Positions 52,734-60,600 of a DNA stretch of 64,000 nucleotides are shown piece by piece. The translations under genes and the position numbers were made by a program. Position 1 is the first letter of the stretch. Each line of letters begins with the position of its first letter. A model generated the notes under the pieces. That model ran no database searches. It had not been told where the DNA came from and saw nothing but the letters and a program-made list of their open reading frames with translations. The stretch lies in NCBI RefSeq assembly GCF_025502585.1, contig NZ_CP106679.1, positions 1,035,001 to 1,099,000 on the forward strand. Reading direction: 5' to 3'. The DNA comes from Reichenbachiella agarivorans (GTDB lineage Bacteria; Bacteroidota; Bacteroidia; Cytophagales; Cyclobacteriaceae).

Positions 52734-54230
52734 TTACCAACCGATTCCATAGTAGGCCTTTTGTCCACTTGGATAGTAACCTTCGATCAATATGCCATTG
52801 CCGTTGGATGATCTGGTCAAGGCTCTTGACAAGTCTTCTACGTTGGAGATGACGTTTTTATCTATTCTCGTCACGATGAATCCTTCTTTGATTCCAGCTT
52901 CCTTCCATACACCATTTTCCAAGACCACTAATTTTGCGCCTCCTGTGAGATTCAGCTTCTCCTGATCTGTATCAGACAAGTCCTCAAATGTCGCTCCTTG
53001 TATGGTCACACTACTGTTAGTAGCGGCCACTGTAGTGGTGGTGCCCAAGGTGTTTTTCAATACAGCGGACACTTTCTTTTCTTTTCCATCTCTCAGCAAC
53101 GTAACTTCAATAGTGTCTCCAGGACGATTGAGAGCTACCTTTTCTTGAAGTTCAGCTGTCTTGGTCACTTTCCTACCATTGATGGCAATGATTACATCAC
53201 CAACTTTGATTCCAGCTTCTTCTGCACCACTGTTGGCATTCACTCCATTGACATAGACACCTTGTAATACCCCGAGTTTTTCTTCATCGGCTAGTTTGGC
53301 ACTTACATCTTGGATATTGATACCCAATAGCGCTCTCTGAACGATCCCAAATTCTTCCAAGTCACCTAGAACCTTTTGAACCAAATTGGATGGTACTGCA
53401 AAAGAATAACCCGCATACGAACCCGTTGGTGTCGCGATTGCCGTATTGATTCCAACCAATTCTCCATTGAGATTGACCAAGGCACCCCCTGAGTTGCCGG
53501 GGTTTACTGCTGCATCTGTCTGCAAGAAAGACTCAATCTGTAATCGGTCCCTGTTTCTTAATATATTGATGTTTCGGCCTTTGGCACTGATGATACCAGC
53601 TGTCACGGTAGACCTAAACTCAAATGGGTTGCCTACTGCCAATACCCATTCGCCCACTTCTACTGCATCTGAATCACCTATTCTCACGAAAGGAAGTCCC
53701 TTTTCTTCTATCTTCAATAGTGCCAAATCGGTGGTAGGGTCAGTCCCAACCAATTTTGCTTTGTATGTTCTGTTGTCGTTGAGTAGAATCTCAATATCAT
53801 CCGCATTCTCGATCACATGATTGTTGGTAGCGATGTAGCCCTCTGGGCTCACTATCACTCCACTACCCGATCCTACTGATGGTCTTTGCTGGTATTGACC
53901 GCCACCTGGGGTACCAAAAAAATCTCTAAAATACTGCTCAAAAGGATCGCGAGAGCCGTTGTTGCTCGTTTGTGTCGCTTTCATCGTACTTCTGATATGC
54001 ACGACACCTGGTGTCACCACTTTGGCCGCATCCACAAAGTTCATCCCCACTGGTGCTGTAGCAGGTGGCAGGTTGCTATAATTAGAAAATTGAACTCCTT
54101 GATTAGCGTTTGCAATCTCTTCTGTTGCGGGCTGTTTGTCTTCAAAAAATTGATAACCTCCTATGGCTACCAAGCCACCTATCAACGAGGCAGCCATCAA
54201 TCCCATAAAATTTTTTCTTGTATTCATCAT
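52734..54230 (-). CDS. DegP/HtrA-family serine protease
   Basis: 498 residues. An N-terminal membrane segment (FMGLMAASLIGGLVAIGGY) is followed by a trypsin-like domain with His138 (YIATNNHVIENAD), Asp168 (PTTDLALLKI) and Ser247 (NPGNSGGALVNL), and two PDZ domains (about 305-400, GVYVNGVNANSGAEEAGIKV; and about 420-498, LENGVWKEAGIKEGFIVTRI). Such proteases degrade or refold damaged periplasmic proteins. Same strand as, and downstream of, the hsp20 gene, with a terminator between them; both are stress genes. Confidence 0.93.
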   Translation of the reverse strand: MMNTRKNFMGLMAASLIGGLVAIGGYQFFEDKQPATEEIANANQGVQFSNYSNLPPATAPVGMNFVDAAKVVTPGVVHIRSTMKATQTSNNGSRDPFEQYFRDFFGTPGGGQYQQRPSVGSGSGVIVSPEGYIATNNHVIENADDIEILLNDNRTYKAKLVGTDPTTDLALLKIEEKGLPFVRIGDSDAVEVGEWVLAVGNPFEFRSTVTAGIISAKGRNINILRNRDRLQIESFLQTDAAVNPGNSGGALVNLNGELVGINTAIATPTGSYAGYSFAVPSNLVQKVLGDLEEFGIVQRALLGINIQDVSAKLADEEKLGVLQGVYVNGVNANSGAEEAGIKVGDVIIAINGRKVTKTAELQEKVALNRPGDTIEVTLLRDGKEKKVSAVLKNTLGTTTTVAATNSSVTIQGATFEDLSDTDQEKLNLTGGAKLVVLENGVWKEAGIKEGFIVTRIDKNVISNVEDLSRALTRSSNGNGILIEGYYPSGQKAYYGIGW

Positions 54231-54306
54231 CTATTCATTTTGAACCTAAGCAAATAACGCAATTAAAATAAATACGATTCTTTGCTTAACAATATTTAAC
54301 GCAAAA

Positions 54307-54343
54307 CCCCGACCTTTCAATTTTTCAATCTCCAGAATCGGGG
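54307..54343 (-). terminator. Probable terminator of hsp20
   Basis: CCCCGA / TCGGGG with a 25-base AT-rich loop; on the minus strand TTTTGC follows. The loop is long, so efficiency is uncertain. Confidence 0.5.
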
Positions 54344-54365
54344 CTTAAACCAACCTAACCTAAAC

Positions 54366-54803
54366 TTACTTTATTGCTATACTTTTCTTTTGTACTTTCT
54401 TTACGTCCTTTGGGATCGTAATGTTTAGGATACCGTCTTCAAAGTTGGCATCTACTTTTTCTGCATCGATACTGTCTGGCAATTGAAATGACCTCTTGAA
54501 CGAACCATATCTTGTTTCCACGCTATGGAAGTTCTTTTTGGTTTTTTCTTCCTCAAATTTTCTTTCTCCAGACACGGTCAACACACCGTTGTTTAATTCT
54601 ATGTTGATATCAGGTTTTTTAAACCCAGCCAATGCGAATTGCAAATCAAAAGCACTTTCGCTCTCAGAGATATCTACCTGAGGCACAAAGGCTCTTTCTT
54701 GTGGTAATTCTGTCTTAAAAAACTTGTCATTGAAAATATCATCAAAGAAGCTATTGACACCTTGTGTTCTAGTTCTTGCAGGATTGTATGTTATAAGTGA
54801 CAT
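54366..54803 (-). CDS. Small heat-shock protein (Hsp20/alpha-crystallin)
   Basis: 145 residues. The alpha-crystallin domain spans about 40-132 (PQVDISESESAFDLQFALAG, ELNNGVLTVSGERKFEEE, YGSFKRSFQLPD, FEDGILNITIPK), flanked by a short N-terminal arm and a C-terminal tail KKSIAIK whose I-x-I motif (IAI) drives oligomer formation. It holds unfolding proteins for DnaK. No CIRCE element is seen upstream. Confidence 0.93.
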   Translation of the reverse strand: MSLITYNPARTRTQGVNSFFDDIFNDKFFKTELPQERAFVPQVDISESESAFDLQFALAGFKKPDINIELNNGVLTVSGERKFEEEKTKKNFHSVETRYGSFKRSFQLPDSIDAEKVDANFEDGILNITIPKDVKKVQKKSIAIK

Positions 54804-55144
54804 TGTTTTATAATTTTTAGTTGTACATCAATTTTTGATAGGATATTAGAAAAATTAGTGCCAAGACAAAAAAACAAATCAAAAACTGTCATAATGACCT
54901 GTTTTTAGTTGTTATCACAAAAAACACTGTCTTTATGTCTTGATTAATAGGTTAAAGTGTCAATTCCCAAACTCCGTTTGTACTTTTACACCATAAAAAG
55001 AAACCAACCAGTCGTGCAGAATCCAGTGGCATAATCAAAGACATAAAAAAGAATTTTTTTTCCTGTTAATATTGTGGTTTTAAAATATAGCTGCTAATAT
55101 TGCACTCCCAAAATCAATGAGTCAAACGATGACTCAAGATTCAT
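54804..55144. other. Gene-free region between hsp20 and tRNA-Asn
   Basis: 341 bases, AT-rich. It holds an 11-base palindrome GTCATAATGAC (54888-54898), upstream of hsp20, which could be an operator; the tRNA-Asn promoter (55072-55102); and GAGTCA/TGACTC around 5 bases at 55119-55135, just before the tRNA, in the 5' leader of the precursor. I see no coding sequence. Confidence 0.45.
55072..55102 (+). promoter_or_regulatory. Promoter of tRNA-Asn
   Basis: TTG (55072-55074), 20 bases, TAATATTG (55095-55102), followed by CACTCCCAAAATCAA. The box differs at one base from TAnnTTTG. The initial transcribed sequence is shared with tRNA-Val(TAC). Confidence 0.6.
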
Positions 55145-55218
55145 TCCTCTTTAGCTCAGTTGGTTAGAGCATTTGACTGTTAATCAAAGGGTCCTTGGTT
55201 CGAGCCCAAGAAGAGGAG
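55145..55218 (+). tRNA. tRNA-Asn(GTT)
   Basis: A 74-base cloverleaf: acceptor TCCTCTT / AAGAGGA, D arm GCTC/GAGC, anticodon arm TTTGA-CTGTTAA-TCAAA with anticodon GTT (a substrate of the queuosine pathway whose queG is at 2.0 kb), T arm CTTGG-TTCGAGC-CCAAG, discriminator G. CCA is not encoded. Confidence 0.95.
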
Positions 55219-55220
55219 CA

Positions 55221-55255
55221 AAAGTCGTTGAAACAATGTTTCAACGACTTTTTTG
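55221..55255 (+). terminator. Terminator of tRNA-Asn
   Basis: 15 perfect pairs AAAAGTCGTTGAAAC / GTTTCAACGACTTTT, loop AAT, then TT. Begins 2 bases past the mature tRNA. Confidence 0.9.
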
Positions 55256-55463
55256 TTTACGGCAATCTTAGTTTTCATCTACTTATAGATTCCGCCAAGT
55301 TGTAGAACTAAAAAAGCATAGCTCCCATCACTTCACGACGAATTACACATTGCCCTAGCTTGATCACTTTGCCAATACGGCTCTGATTGGTGTGCTTTCA
55401 GAAAACATTCTACTAAAGCAAAAAACCTGTTCATTCATCACTAAAATGTGATTTTGTCATGAT

Positions 55464-55484
55464 ATTGAAGTCATCTGGCAGGAT
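55464..55484 (+). repeat. Short repeat ATTGAAGTCATCTGGCAGGAT
   Basis: Second copy of the 21-base motif at 52651-52671 (two differences). It lies upstream of the candidate small RNA copy 2. The stretch 55256-55463 before it shows nothing recognisable. Confidence 0.4.
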
Positions 55485-55499
55485 CGTGAAATGAACATA

Positions 55500-55578
55500 C
55501 ACTTAGTTTGCCAATACATAATAATTAATTTTTCTCAAATGCTGCTGGCTCCAGAACTCCCATTCTGGAGCTTTTTTT
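55500..55578 (+). ncRNA. Candidate small RNA or hemH leader, copy 2
   Basis: The block at 55526-55547 (TAATTTTTCTCAAATGCTGCTG) equals 15730-15755 except for a 4-base gap, and is followed at once by a terminator hairpin of unrelated sequence. The 5' end is a guess: TTAGTTTG (55503-55510) is one base short of a -7 box. Because the terminator precedes hemH, this could be a leader controlling hemH or an independent RNA. A weak overlapping frame (ATGCTGCTG...) runs into hemH but looks fortuitous. Confidence 0.42.
55548..55578 (+). terminator. Intrinsic terminator upstream of hemH
   Basis: Stem GCTCCAGAA / TTCTGGAGC, loop CTCCCA, followed by seven T. A strong terminator with no complete gene in front of it on this strand since tRNA-Asn, which has its own. 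Confidence 0.85.
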
Positions 55579-55610
55579 ATGTCTCAACAAATGAGTTCGG
55601 TCTGACTGTA

Positions 55611-55626
55611 TTAGATTTGCATCTAA
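55611..55626. promoter_or_regulatory. Inverted repeat TTAGAT-TTGC-ATCTAA and -7 box at hemH start
   Basis: A perfect 6-base inverted repeat with 4-base spacer, overlapping a TAGATTTG box (55612-55619) and touching the hemH ATG (55626). The symmetry and spacing resemble CRP/FNR-type sites (TTGAT-N4-ATCAA) but the half-site differs. If the box is used, the hemH mRNA is nearly leaderless. Confidence 0.45.
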
Positions 55627-56630
55627 TGAAAAAAGGCGTTCTGTTAGTGAATCTTGGTACCCCGGATAGTCCGAGTGTCCCCCATGTGAGAAAATACCTT
55701 CGTGAGTTTTTGATGGATGGTCGCGTGATCGACATCCCTTATATTTCTAGATGGTTATTGATCAACCTGATCATCGTGCCCTTTCGTGGACCTAAGTCTG
55801 CCAAAGAATACCAGAAACTTTGGGAAGACAGAGGGTCGCCACTTAAATTTTATGGTGAAGATCTAGCAGAAGCCACACAAAAGAAGCTTGGCAAAGAGTA
55901 CGAGGTAGTGTTGGCGATGAGGTATCAGTCCCCATCGATCCAAAAAGGACTCGAACAACTCAAAGCTGCTAAGGTTAATTCGATCAAGGTGATCCCGCTA
56001 TTTCCACAATATGCCTCTGCATCCACTGGCTCTGTGATACAAGAAGTCATGCGCATCGTCTCGCAATGGCAAGTGATCCCCAAGCTAGAAATAGTTGATC
56101 AATTCATTGACCAAGACCTCTTCATCGAAACGATCGCTCTCAATGCTAAGAAACTAATGAAAGACACTGAATATGATCACTTCCTATTCAGCTACCATGG
56201 TTTACCTGAAAGACAGATTTACAAAGCAGAAATTGGCAAATGTGCCGTTGGAAACTGTTGCAACCACTATGGAGAGGCCAACAAATATTGCTACCGAGCA
56301 CAATGCTTTGAAACCACTCGCTTGGTATCAAAAAAACTTGGCTTGGACGACAGCATGGTCACCACTTCATTTCAATCTCGATTGGGGAAAAACCCATGGA
56401 TTCAACCATACACGGACCACAAACTCGTAGAACTAGCCGAAGGTGGCATAAAGAAAGTCTTAGCCTTCTCTCCTGCATTTATTTCTGACTGTTTAGAAAC
56501 AACGTTCGAAGTGGGTAAGACTTACAAAAAGGACTTTATTGATGCAGGTGGTGAACAATGGGATTTGGTCCCTAGTCTTAATGTGGAAGAGACTTGGGTA
56601 GATTGTGTAGTTGAGATGTCAAAGCATTGA
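55626..56630 (+). CDS. hemH: Ferrochelatase
   Basis: 334 residues from ATG 55626 (MKKGVLLVNLGTPDSP), the usual N terminus; longer reading from 55491 would pass through the terminator and adds 45 unrelated residues. HemH inserts Fe2+ into protoporphyrin IX. Motifs: LVNLGTPDSPSV, MRYQSPSIQKGL, LFPQYASASTGSV, LFSYHGLPERQ with the catalytic His, a Cys-rich segment CAVGNCCNHYGEANKYC, TSFQSRLGKNPWIQPYT and FSPAFISDCLETT with the second catalytic-side Glu. Confidence 0.95.
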   Translation: MKKGVLLVNLGTPDSPSVPHVRKYLREFLMDGRVIDIPYISRWLLINLIIVPFRGPKSAKEYQKLWEDRGSPLKFYGEDLAEATQKKLGKEYEVVLAMRYQSPSIQKGLEQLKAAKVNSIKVIPLFPQYASASTGSVIQEVMRIVSQWQVIPKLEIVDQFIDQDLFIETIALNAKKLMKDTEYDHFLFSYHGLPERQIYKAEIGKCAVGNCCNHYGEANKYCYRAQCFETTRLVSKKLGLDDSMVTTSFQSRLGKNPWIQPYTDHKLVELAEGGIKKVLAFSPAFISDCLETTFEVGKTYKKDFIDAGGEQWDLVPSLNVEETWVDCVVEMSKH

Positions 56631-56677
56631 TCCATGCACTGCACTGACTGTTCAGTACAATACATGAATCTAAAAAT

Positions 56678-57814
56678 CTAGTCTCTACAATTGATGATTT
56701 CAGCCAAAGAATCTACCGCATAGCTGATTTCTTCTGGTGTGGTGTACTTGGAGAATGAAAAACGAATTGCACCTCGGTTGGGATCAGAGCCAATCGCATC
56801 CAATACGTGTGACCCGACGTTAGTACCACTGGCACAGGCACTACCTCCTGAGACTGAAATCCCTTTGATATCTAGGTTGAAGAGCAACATATCATTTTCG
56901 GCAGACTCTGGCACACCTACATTCAAAACCGAATACAAGCTCCTATCCATGTCTCCTGAGAGACCATTAAAATCCACTCCCTTTACTTTTTCCTTCAATT
57001 CCTGAATCATCTGAAGTTTCAAACCTGTGATATGTGCTCTATTGATTTCCATATCTCTGTAGGCAATCTCCAAACCCTTCGCCAGTCCAACTATACCTGC
57101 TAGGTTCTCTGTACCCCCTCGCATATTCCTCTCTTGTGCTCCACCGTAAACAAAAGGATCAATTTTGGTCTCTCCATTGATGTATAGAAACCCCACGCCC
57201 TTTGGGCCATGAAATTTATGTGCCGAACCTACAGCCATGTTGATGTGAGATGCTGTAAGGTTATGCACATACTTGCCCATGGTTTGTACAGTATCACTAT
57301 GGTACGTTGCTCCGTGGCTCTTGCAGAGCATAGAGATTGCATTCACATCACTGAGATTCCCCAATTCATTGTTGGCATGCATGAGAGAAACCAGCGCCCC
57401 TTTGTGAGTAGACAAGAGCTGCTCCAAATGCGCCATATCTACCGCGCCACCTTGTGTCAGTTGCACATACTTGAGCGCTATCTCTCCGCGTCGCTCCAGC
57501 GCCTCCAAAGTATGCAGTACTGCATGATGCTCTATCGGTGATGTGATGGCTACTCTGACGCCCTTGCGCACAGACGAAACGATAGCAGTATTGTCAGATT
57601 CAGTCCCTCCAGATGTAAAGAATATTTCAGCAGGAGAAGTCCCCAACAATTCAGCCACCTTTTTTCGATTCCTCTCCACTACAGATCTTGCTTCCCGACC
57701 ATGAGAATGGATCGAAGAAGGGTTTCCGAATACATCCATAAAATATGGCCTCATGGCCTCAAATACTTCAGGGTCAACTGGAGTGGTTGCAGAGTTATCC
57801 AAATAAACTTTCAT
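56678..57814 (-). CDS. Cysteine desulfurase (IscS/NifS family)
   Basis: 378 residues. A PLP enzyme that takes sulfur from cysteine for Fe-S clusters and thio-modified tRNA. Motifs: YLDNSATTPVDPEV at the N terminus, FTSGGTESDNTAI, SPIEHHAVL, SLMHANNELG, the PLP Lys in GSAHKFHGPKGVGFLYI, and the active Cys in VSGGSACASGTN. This is a group I (IscS/NifS-like) enzyme. There is no iscU or regulator next to it, so the exact pathway is open. Confidence 0.93.
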   Translation of the reverse strand: MKVYLDNSATTPVDPEVFEAMRPYFMDVFGNPSSIHSHGREARSVVERNRKKVAELLGTSPAEIFFTSGGTESDNTAIVSSVRKGVRVAITSPIEHHAVLHTLEALERRGEIALKYVQLTQGGAVDMAHLEQLLSTHKGALVSLMHANNELGNLSDVNAISMLCKSHGATYHSDTVQTMGKYVHNLTASHINMAVGSAHKFHGPKGVGFLYINGETKIDPFVYGGAQERNMRGGTENLAGIVGLAKGLEIAYRDMEINRAHITGLKLQMIQELKEKVKGVDFNGLSGDMDRSLYSVLNVGVPESAENDMLLFNLDIKGISVSGGSACASGTNVGSHVLDAIGSDPNRGAIRFSFSKYTTPEEISYAVDSLAEIINCRD

Positions 57815-57902
57815 CGCACAAAAGTAACAGGCAATTAATTTATATTCGCAGAAAATTACCCTTTAGACAACCCCACCTTGCCGTCTATCTAATATTTGAG
57901 CT

Positions 57903-58262
57903 ATGACAAAAGAGGCCTACAGTTGTGTTTGCATCGATGATGATAAATTGTTTATCGAAATCATCAGTGGAAAAATTCGTCAACTTGATTTTTTGGATCT
58001 CATTGCCTGCTACAACAATCCCATGACGGCTTTAGTCAAAGTAGATCAACTCAGACCTGATATTATTTTCTTGGATGTCGATTTGCCAGAAATTAATGGA
58101 TTTACATTCATGGATGCCCTTGATTATAAACCCATCATTGTCATGATGACCTCTCATTGGGAACAAGAAGAACACGCCATCAAAAAAGGGGTAGATGCAT
58201 TTCTAACTAAGCCACTCAAAAGTGCTGAACAAATTTCTGACGCCTTATTTAAACTCCTCTAG
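57903..58262 (+). CDS. Stand-alone response-regulator receiver domain
   Basis: 119 residues, receiver only. Acidic pocket CIDDDKLF (about 10-17), phospho-acceptor Asp in DIIFLDVDLPEINGF (about residue 58), Thr/Ser in VMMTSHWEQEE, and Lys in FLTKPLKS. No output domain, so it is a CheY-like or phosphorelay element. No sensor lies beside it; the propeller sensor at 42.8-45.7 kb lacks a kinase domain, and any link between the two is speculation. Confidence 0.88.
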   Translation: MTKEAYSCVCIDDDKLFIEIISGKIRQLDFLDLIACYNNPMTALVKVDQLRPDIIFLDVDLPEINGFTFMDALDYKPIIVMMTSHWEQEEHAIKKGVDAFLTKPLKSAEQISDALFKLL

Positions 58263-58370
58263 ACTTTCACTTTAAAGAACCAGGGATAGAAACAACGAAA
58301 CCTAGATTTGAGAAATCGAAGAATAGGGATAGAAGTATGCTCCTTGGATTGAACACCTAAGCCTAATAAC

Positions 58371-58398
58371 AAAAAAAGACAGCCATCTCTGACTGTCT
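58371..58398 (-). terminator. Terminator of tRNA-Val(TAC)
   Basis: On the minus strand, stem AGACAG / CTGTCT with a 10-base loop, followed by seven T. It begins 3 bases past the encoded CCA. The preceding gap 58263-58370 shows nothing else. Confidence 0.8.
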
Positions 58399-58400
58399 AA

Positions 58401-58478
58401 TGGTGGGCGCTGAGGGATTCGAACCCCCGACCCCCTCGGTGTAAACGAGGTGCTCTGAACCAGCTGAGCTAAGCGCCC
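58401..58478 (-). tRNA. tRNA-Val(TAC), CCA encoded
   Basis: A 75-base cloverleaf plus CCA: acceptor GGGCGCT / AGCGCCC, D arm GCTC/GAGC, anticodon arm CCTCG-TTTACAC-CGAGG with anticodon TAC (reads GUA/GUG and others), T arm GGGGG-TTCGAAT-CCCTC (one G-T pair), discriminator A, then CCA in the DNA. It is the only tRNA in the window with an encoded CCA. Confidence 0.95.
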
Positions 58479-58529
58479 AAGTGTGTGATGTTTTCACTAC
58501 TTGTTCCTAAACCCGTTGATTTGGGAGTG

Positions 58530-58559
58530 CAAAAATAGAAAGTATTCGAATTATTCCAA
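58530..58559 (-). promoter_or_regulatory. Promoter of tRNA-Val(TAC)
   Basis: On the minus strand TTG (58559-58557), 19 bases, TATTTTTG (58537-58530), followed by CACTCCCAAATCAA. A full consensus match, 52 bases before the mature tRNA. Confidence 0.7.
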
Positions 58560-58578
58560 GGGTTTTTCAAAATAATTT

Positions 58579-59235
58579 TTAATTAATTGCATTTTTTAAA
58601 AAAGCATTGAATTTACTCGCTTCCTGAGCCGTCTTAAGTGCCTCTTTTAGAAACACTTCCGTTCCAATTTCTTCATCACTGTATTTTTTGATCACATAAA
58701 AACTTTTGAGCCTTAAAAGATCGATAAAAGCGTGATCTTTAGGGTAACCTTTGGGAGCAGTCTTGAGTTGCTCGCCCCTGATCTCGCCAAAAGTAGATTT
58801 GAAAGAGAGCGTATCTATGATATTCTTCAAATCCATAGGGTTGTAATCTATCTCTTGCCTGATCTTGGCAAGCGTCTCTGGTTGAGGTTTATAAATACCT
58901 CCTCCTACAAAATTCTCTCCAGGGGAGAGGTGAATATAATAGCCCGTCCCCTCAGTCTTCTTGCCCATCTCACCAATCAACGCCCCAAAATTGGTTTTGT
59001 ATGGTGTCTTGTCATGACCAAAACGAATGTCTCTGTTGATTCTAAATACACATTTCTTGGGGTCGACTCCCGAGATAGCTGGATCAATTTCGGCGATACC
59101 TTCGATAAACTGCTGAAGAAATTTCAAAAAAATACCACGACACCTTTCGTATTCCTTTCTGTTTAGGTCAAACCATTCTTTGTTGTTATTGACCCTGAGG
59201 TCTCTCAAAAAACTGAGAATCGCGTCTAGTTCCAT
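58579..59235 (-). CDS. DUF2461 family protein
   Basis: 218 residues matching DUF2461 (TIGR02453): FLRDLRVNNNKEWFDLNRKEYE at the N terminus, KKCVFRINRDIRFGHDKTPYKTNFG, GYYIHLSPGENFVGGGIYKPQPETLAKIR. Function of the family is unknown; it is widespread in bacteria and fungi. Overlaps murF by 10 bases, so it is cotranscribed with it. Confidence 0.88.
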   Translation of the reverse strand: MELDAILSFLRDLRVNNNKEWFDLNRKEYERCRGIFLKFLQQFIEGIAEIDPAISGVDPKKCVFRINRDIRFGHDKTPYKTNFGALIGEMGKKTEGTGYYIHLSPGENFVGGGIYKPQPETLAKIRQEIDYNPMDLKNIIDTLSFKSTFGEIRGEQLKTAPKGYPKDHAFIDLLRLKSFYVIKKYSDEEIGTEVFLKEALKTAQEASKFNAFLKNAIN

Positions 59236-60500
59236 ATTTCTTGGTTCATGATGAGACGCTCCATTTTCATACTTCTAGACCCCTTGATCAGAACCGTTGC
59301 TCCTGAGATTTTTTGGTCGCCCAAGTATTCAATCAATCGATCTACATCCAACAAAACGTGTACAAATTCTGAGGCTTTCTTAAACTCATTACCCACTAAA
59401 TACAGGTTTTTGATGCCCAACTTTTGTGCCTCTTTGACAATGTTTTCATGCTCAATCACAGCATGTGAGCCCAATTCTTTCATCTCACCAAGCATAGCGA
59501 TTTTGTAATCACCTCTCATGTTGGCAAGGTTTCGAAGTGCGGCTCTCATAGAGTCTGGATTGGCATTGTATGCATCCAAAATGATGGTGTTGCTGCCCAG
59601 CTCTATGATCTGCGAACGGTTGTTGTCAGGCAAGTACTGATCGATGGCATTGTAGGGATACTCCACTTCAAAAAACTTGGCGACAGTGACTGCCGCTGCG
59701 ATATTCATGTAGTTGTACTCCCCGATGATTTCGGTACTATGCTCGTGATCTCTGTCATCCGCATAGTTGACATAAGGTGACGCATCAATCAACTTGCAAC
59801 TGTCATTGGGATACTCGACTGCATTGTTAAATCTCTTGGACATATTGACCAAAACCACATCCAGCTTGTTGATAAACGGCACTCCACCAGTCCGACGCAG
59901 GTAATCAAATAGCTCACTTTTGCCTCTGATGATATTTTCCTTCCCTCCAAACTCTCCTATGTGCGCGGACCCAATGTTGGTGATCAATCCGTGTGTCGGC
60001 TCAGCAATCTCACACAGCAAGGCAATGTCTCCTAAGTGATTGGCTCCCATCTCTATAATAGCAAAATCTGTATCCTCTCTGATACTAAGAATCGTCAGGG
60101 GCACTCCAATATGGTTGTTCAAATTGCCCTGTGTGAAATGTACTTGGTATTCTTCACCAAGAGCCCTAGCTGTCAATTCCTTGGTGGTAGTCTTGCCATT
60201 GGATCCAGTGATCGCCAGAAAAGGAAAATCAAATTGTTTCCTGTGGTGATTGGCCAACTGTTGCAGTGACTTGAGCACATCATCTACAAAAATATACCTG
60301 TCTCCTTGATCAAAAGACAAGTCGTCTATCACTGCATAGGATGCGCCAGACTCCAAAGCTTTGGCGGCATATTGATTCCCATTGAAATTTTCGCCCTTGA
60401 GTGCAAAAAATATTTGACCTTCTTGTATAGATCTCGTATCAGTATTGACGCCAGTACTTTGTAGAAATTTATTGTATAAATGAGGTATGATTTCTTCCAA
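59226..60500 (-). CDS. murF: UDP-MurNAc-tripeptide D-Ala-D-Ala ligase
   Basis: 424 residues. MurF adds D-Ala-D-Ala in peptidoglycan precursor synthesis. Motifs: TDTRSIQEGQIFFALKG (substrate-binding N domain), ATP loop ITGSNGKTTTKEL (98-110), FAIIEMGANHLGDI, LITNIGSAHIGEFGG, and LDAYNANPDSMRAAL in the C domain. The start appears to be TTG at 60500: no in-frame ATG lies between it and the -7 box at 60530-60537. It stands apart from the mur/fts cluster of most bacteria. Confidence 0.93.
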   Translation of the reverse strand: MEEIIPHLYNKFLQSTGVNTDTRSIQEGQIFFALKGENFNGNQYAAKALESGASYAVIDDLSFDQGDRYIFVDDVLKSLQQLANHHRKQFDFPFLAITGSNGKTTTKELTARALGEEYQVHFTQGNLNNHIGVPLTILSIREDTDFAIIEMGANHLGDIALLCEIAEPTHGLITNIGSAHIGEFGGKENIIRGKSELFDYLRRTGGVPFINKLDVVLVNMSKRFNNAVEYPNDSCKLIDASPYVNYADDRDHEHSTEIIGEYNYMNIAAAVTVAKFFEVEYPYNAIDQYLPDNNRSQIIELGSNTIILDAYNANPDSMRAALRNLANMRGDYKIAMLGEMKELGSHAVIEHENIVKEAQKLGIKNLYLVGNEFKKASEFVHVLLDVDRLIEYLGDQKISGATVLIKGSRSMKMERLIMNQEIWN

Positions 60501-60529
60501 ACTAATGATTTTTACTACTTCGTAAGGTA

Positions 60530-60537
60530 CAAATATA
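60530..60537 (-). promoter_or_regulatory. Promoter -7 box of murF
   Basis: TATATTTG on the minus strand, a full TAnnTTTG match about 30 bases before the TTG start. No -33 TTG at the usual spacing. Confidence 0.45.
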
Positions 60538-60600
60538 TTTATTCGTGATTCAATAAATAATCCATAGTATTGTTATAAAAACAGGGTTTTAAGCCAAAGA

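Noticed and set aside
55491-55625. 45-residue N-terminal extension of ferrochelatase
   Set aside because: It would be translated through a strong terminator hairpin and has no similarity to the family; MKKGVLLVNLGTP at 55626 is the standard start.
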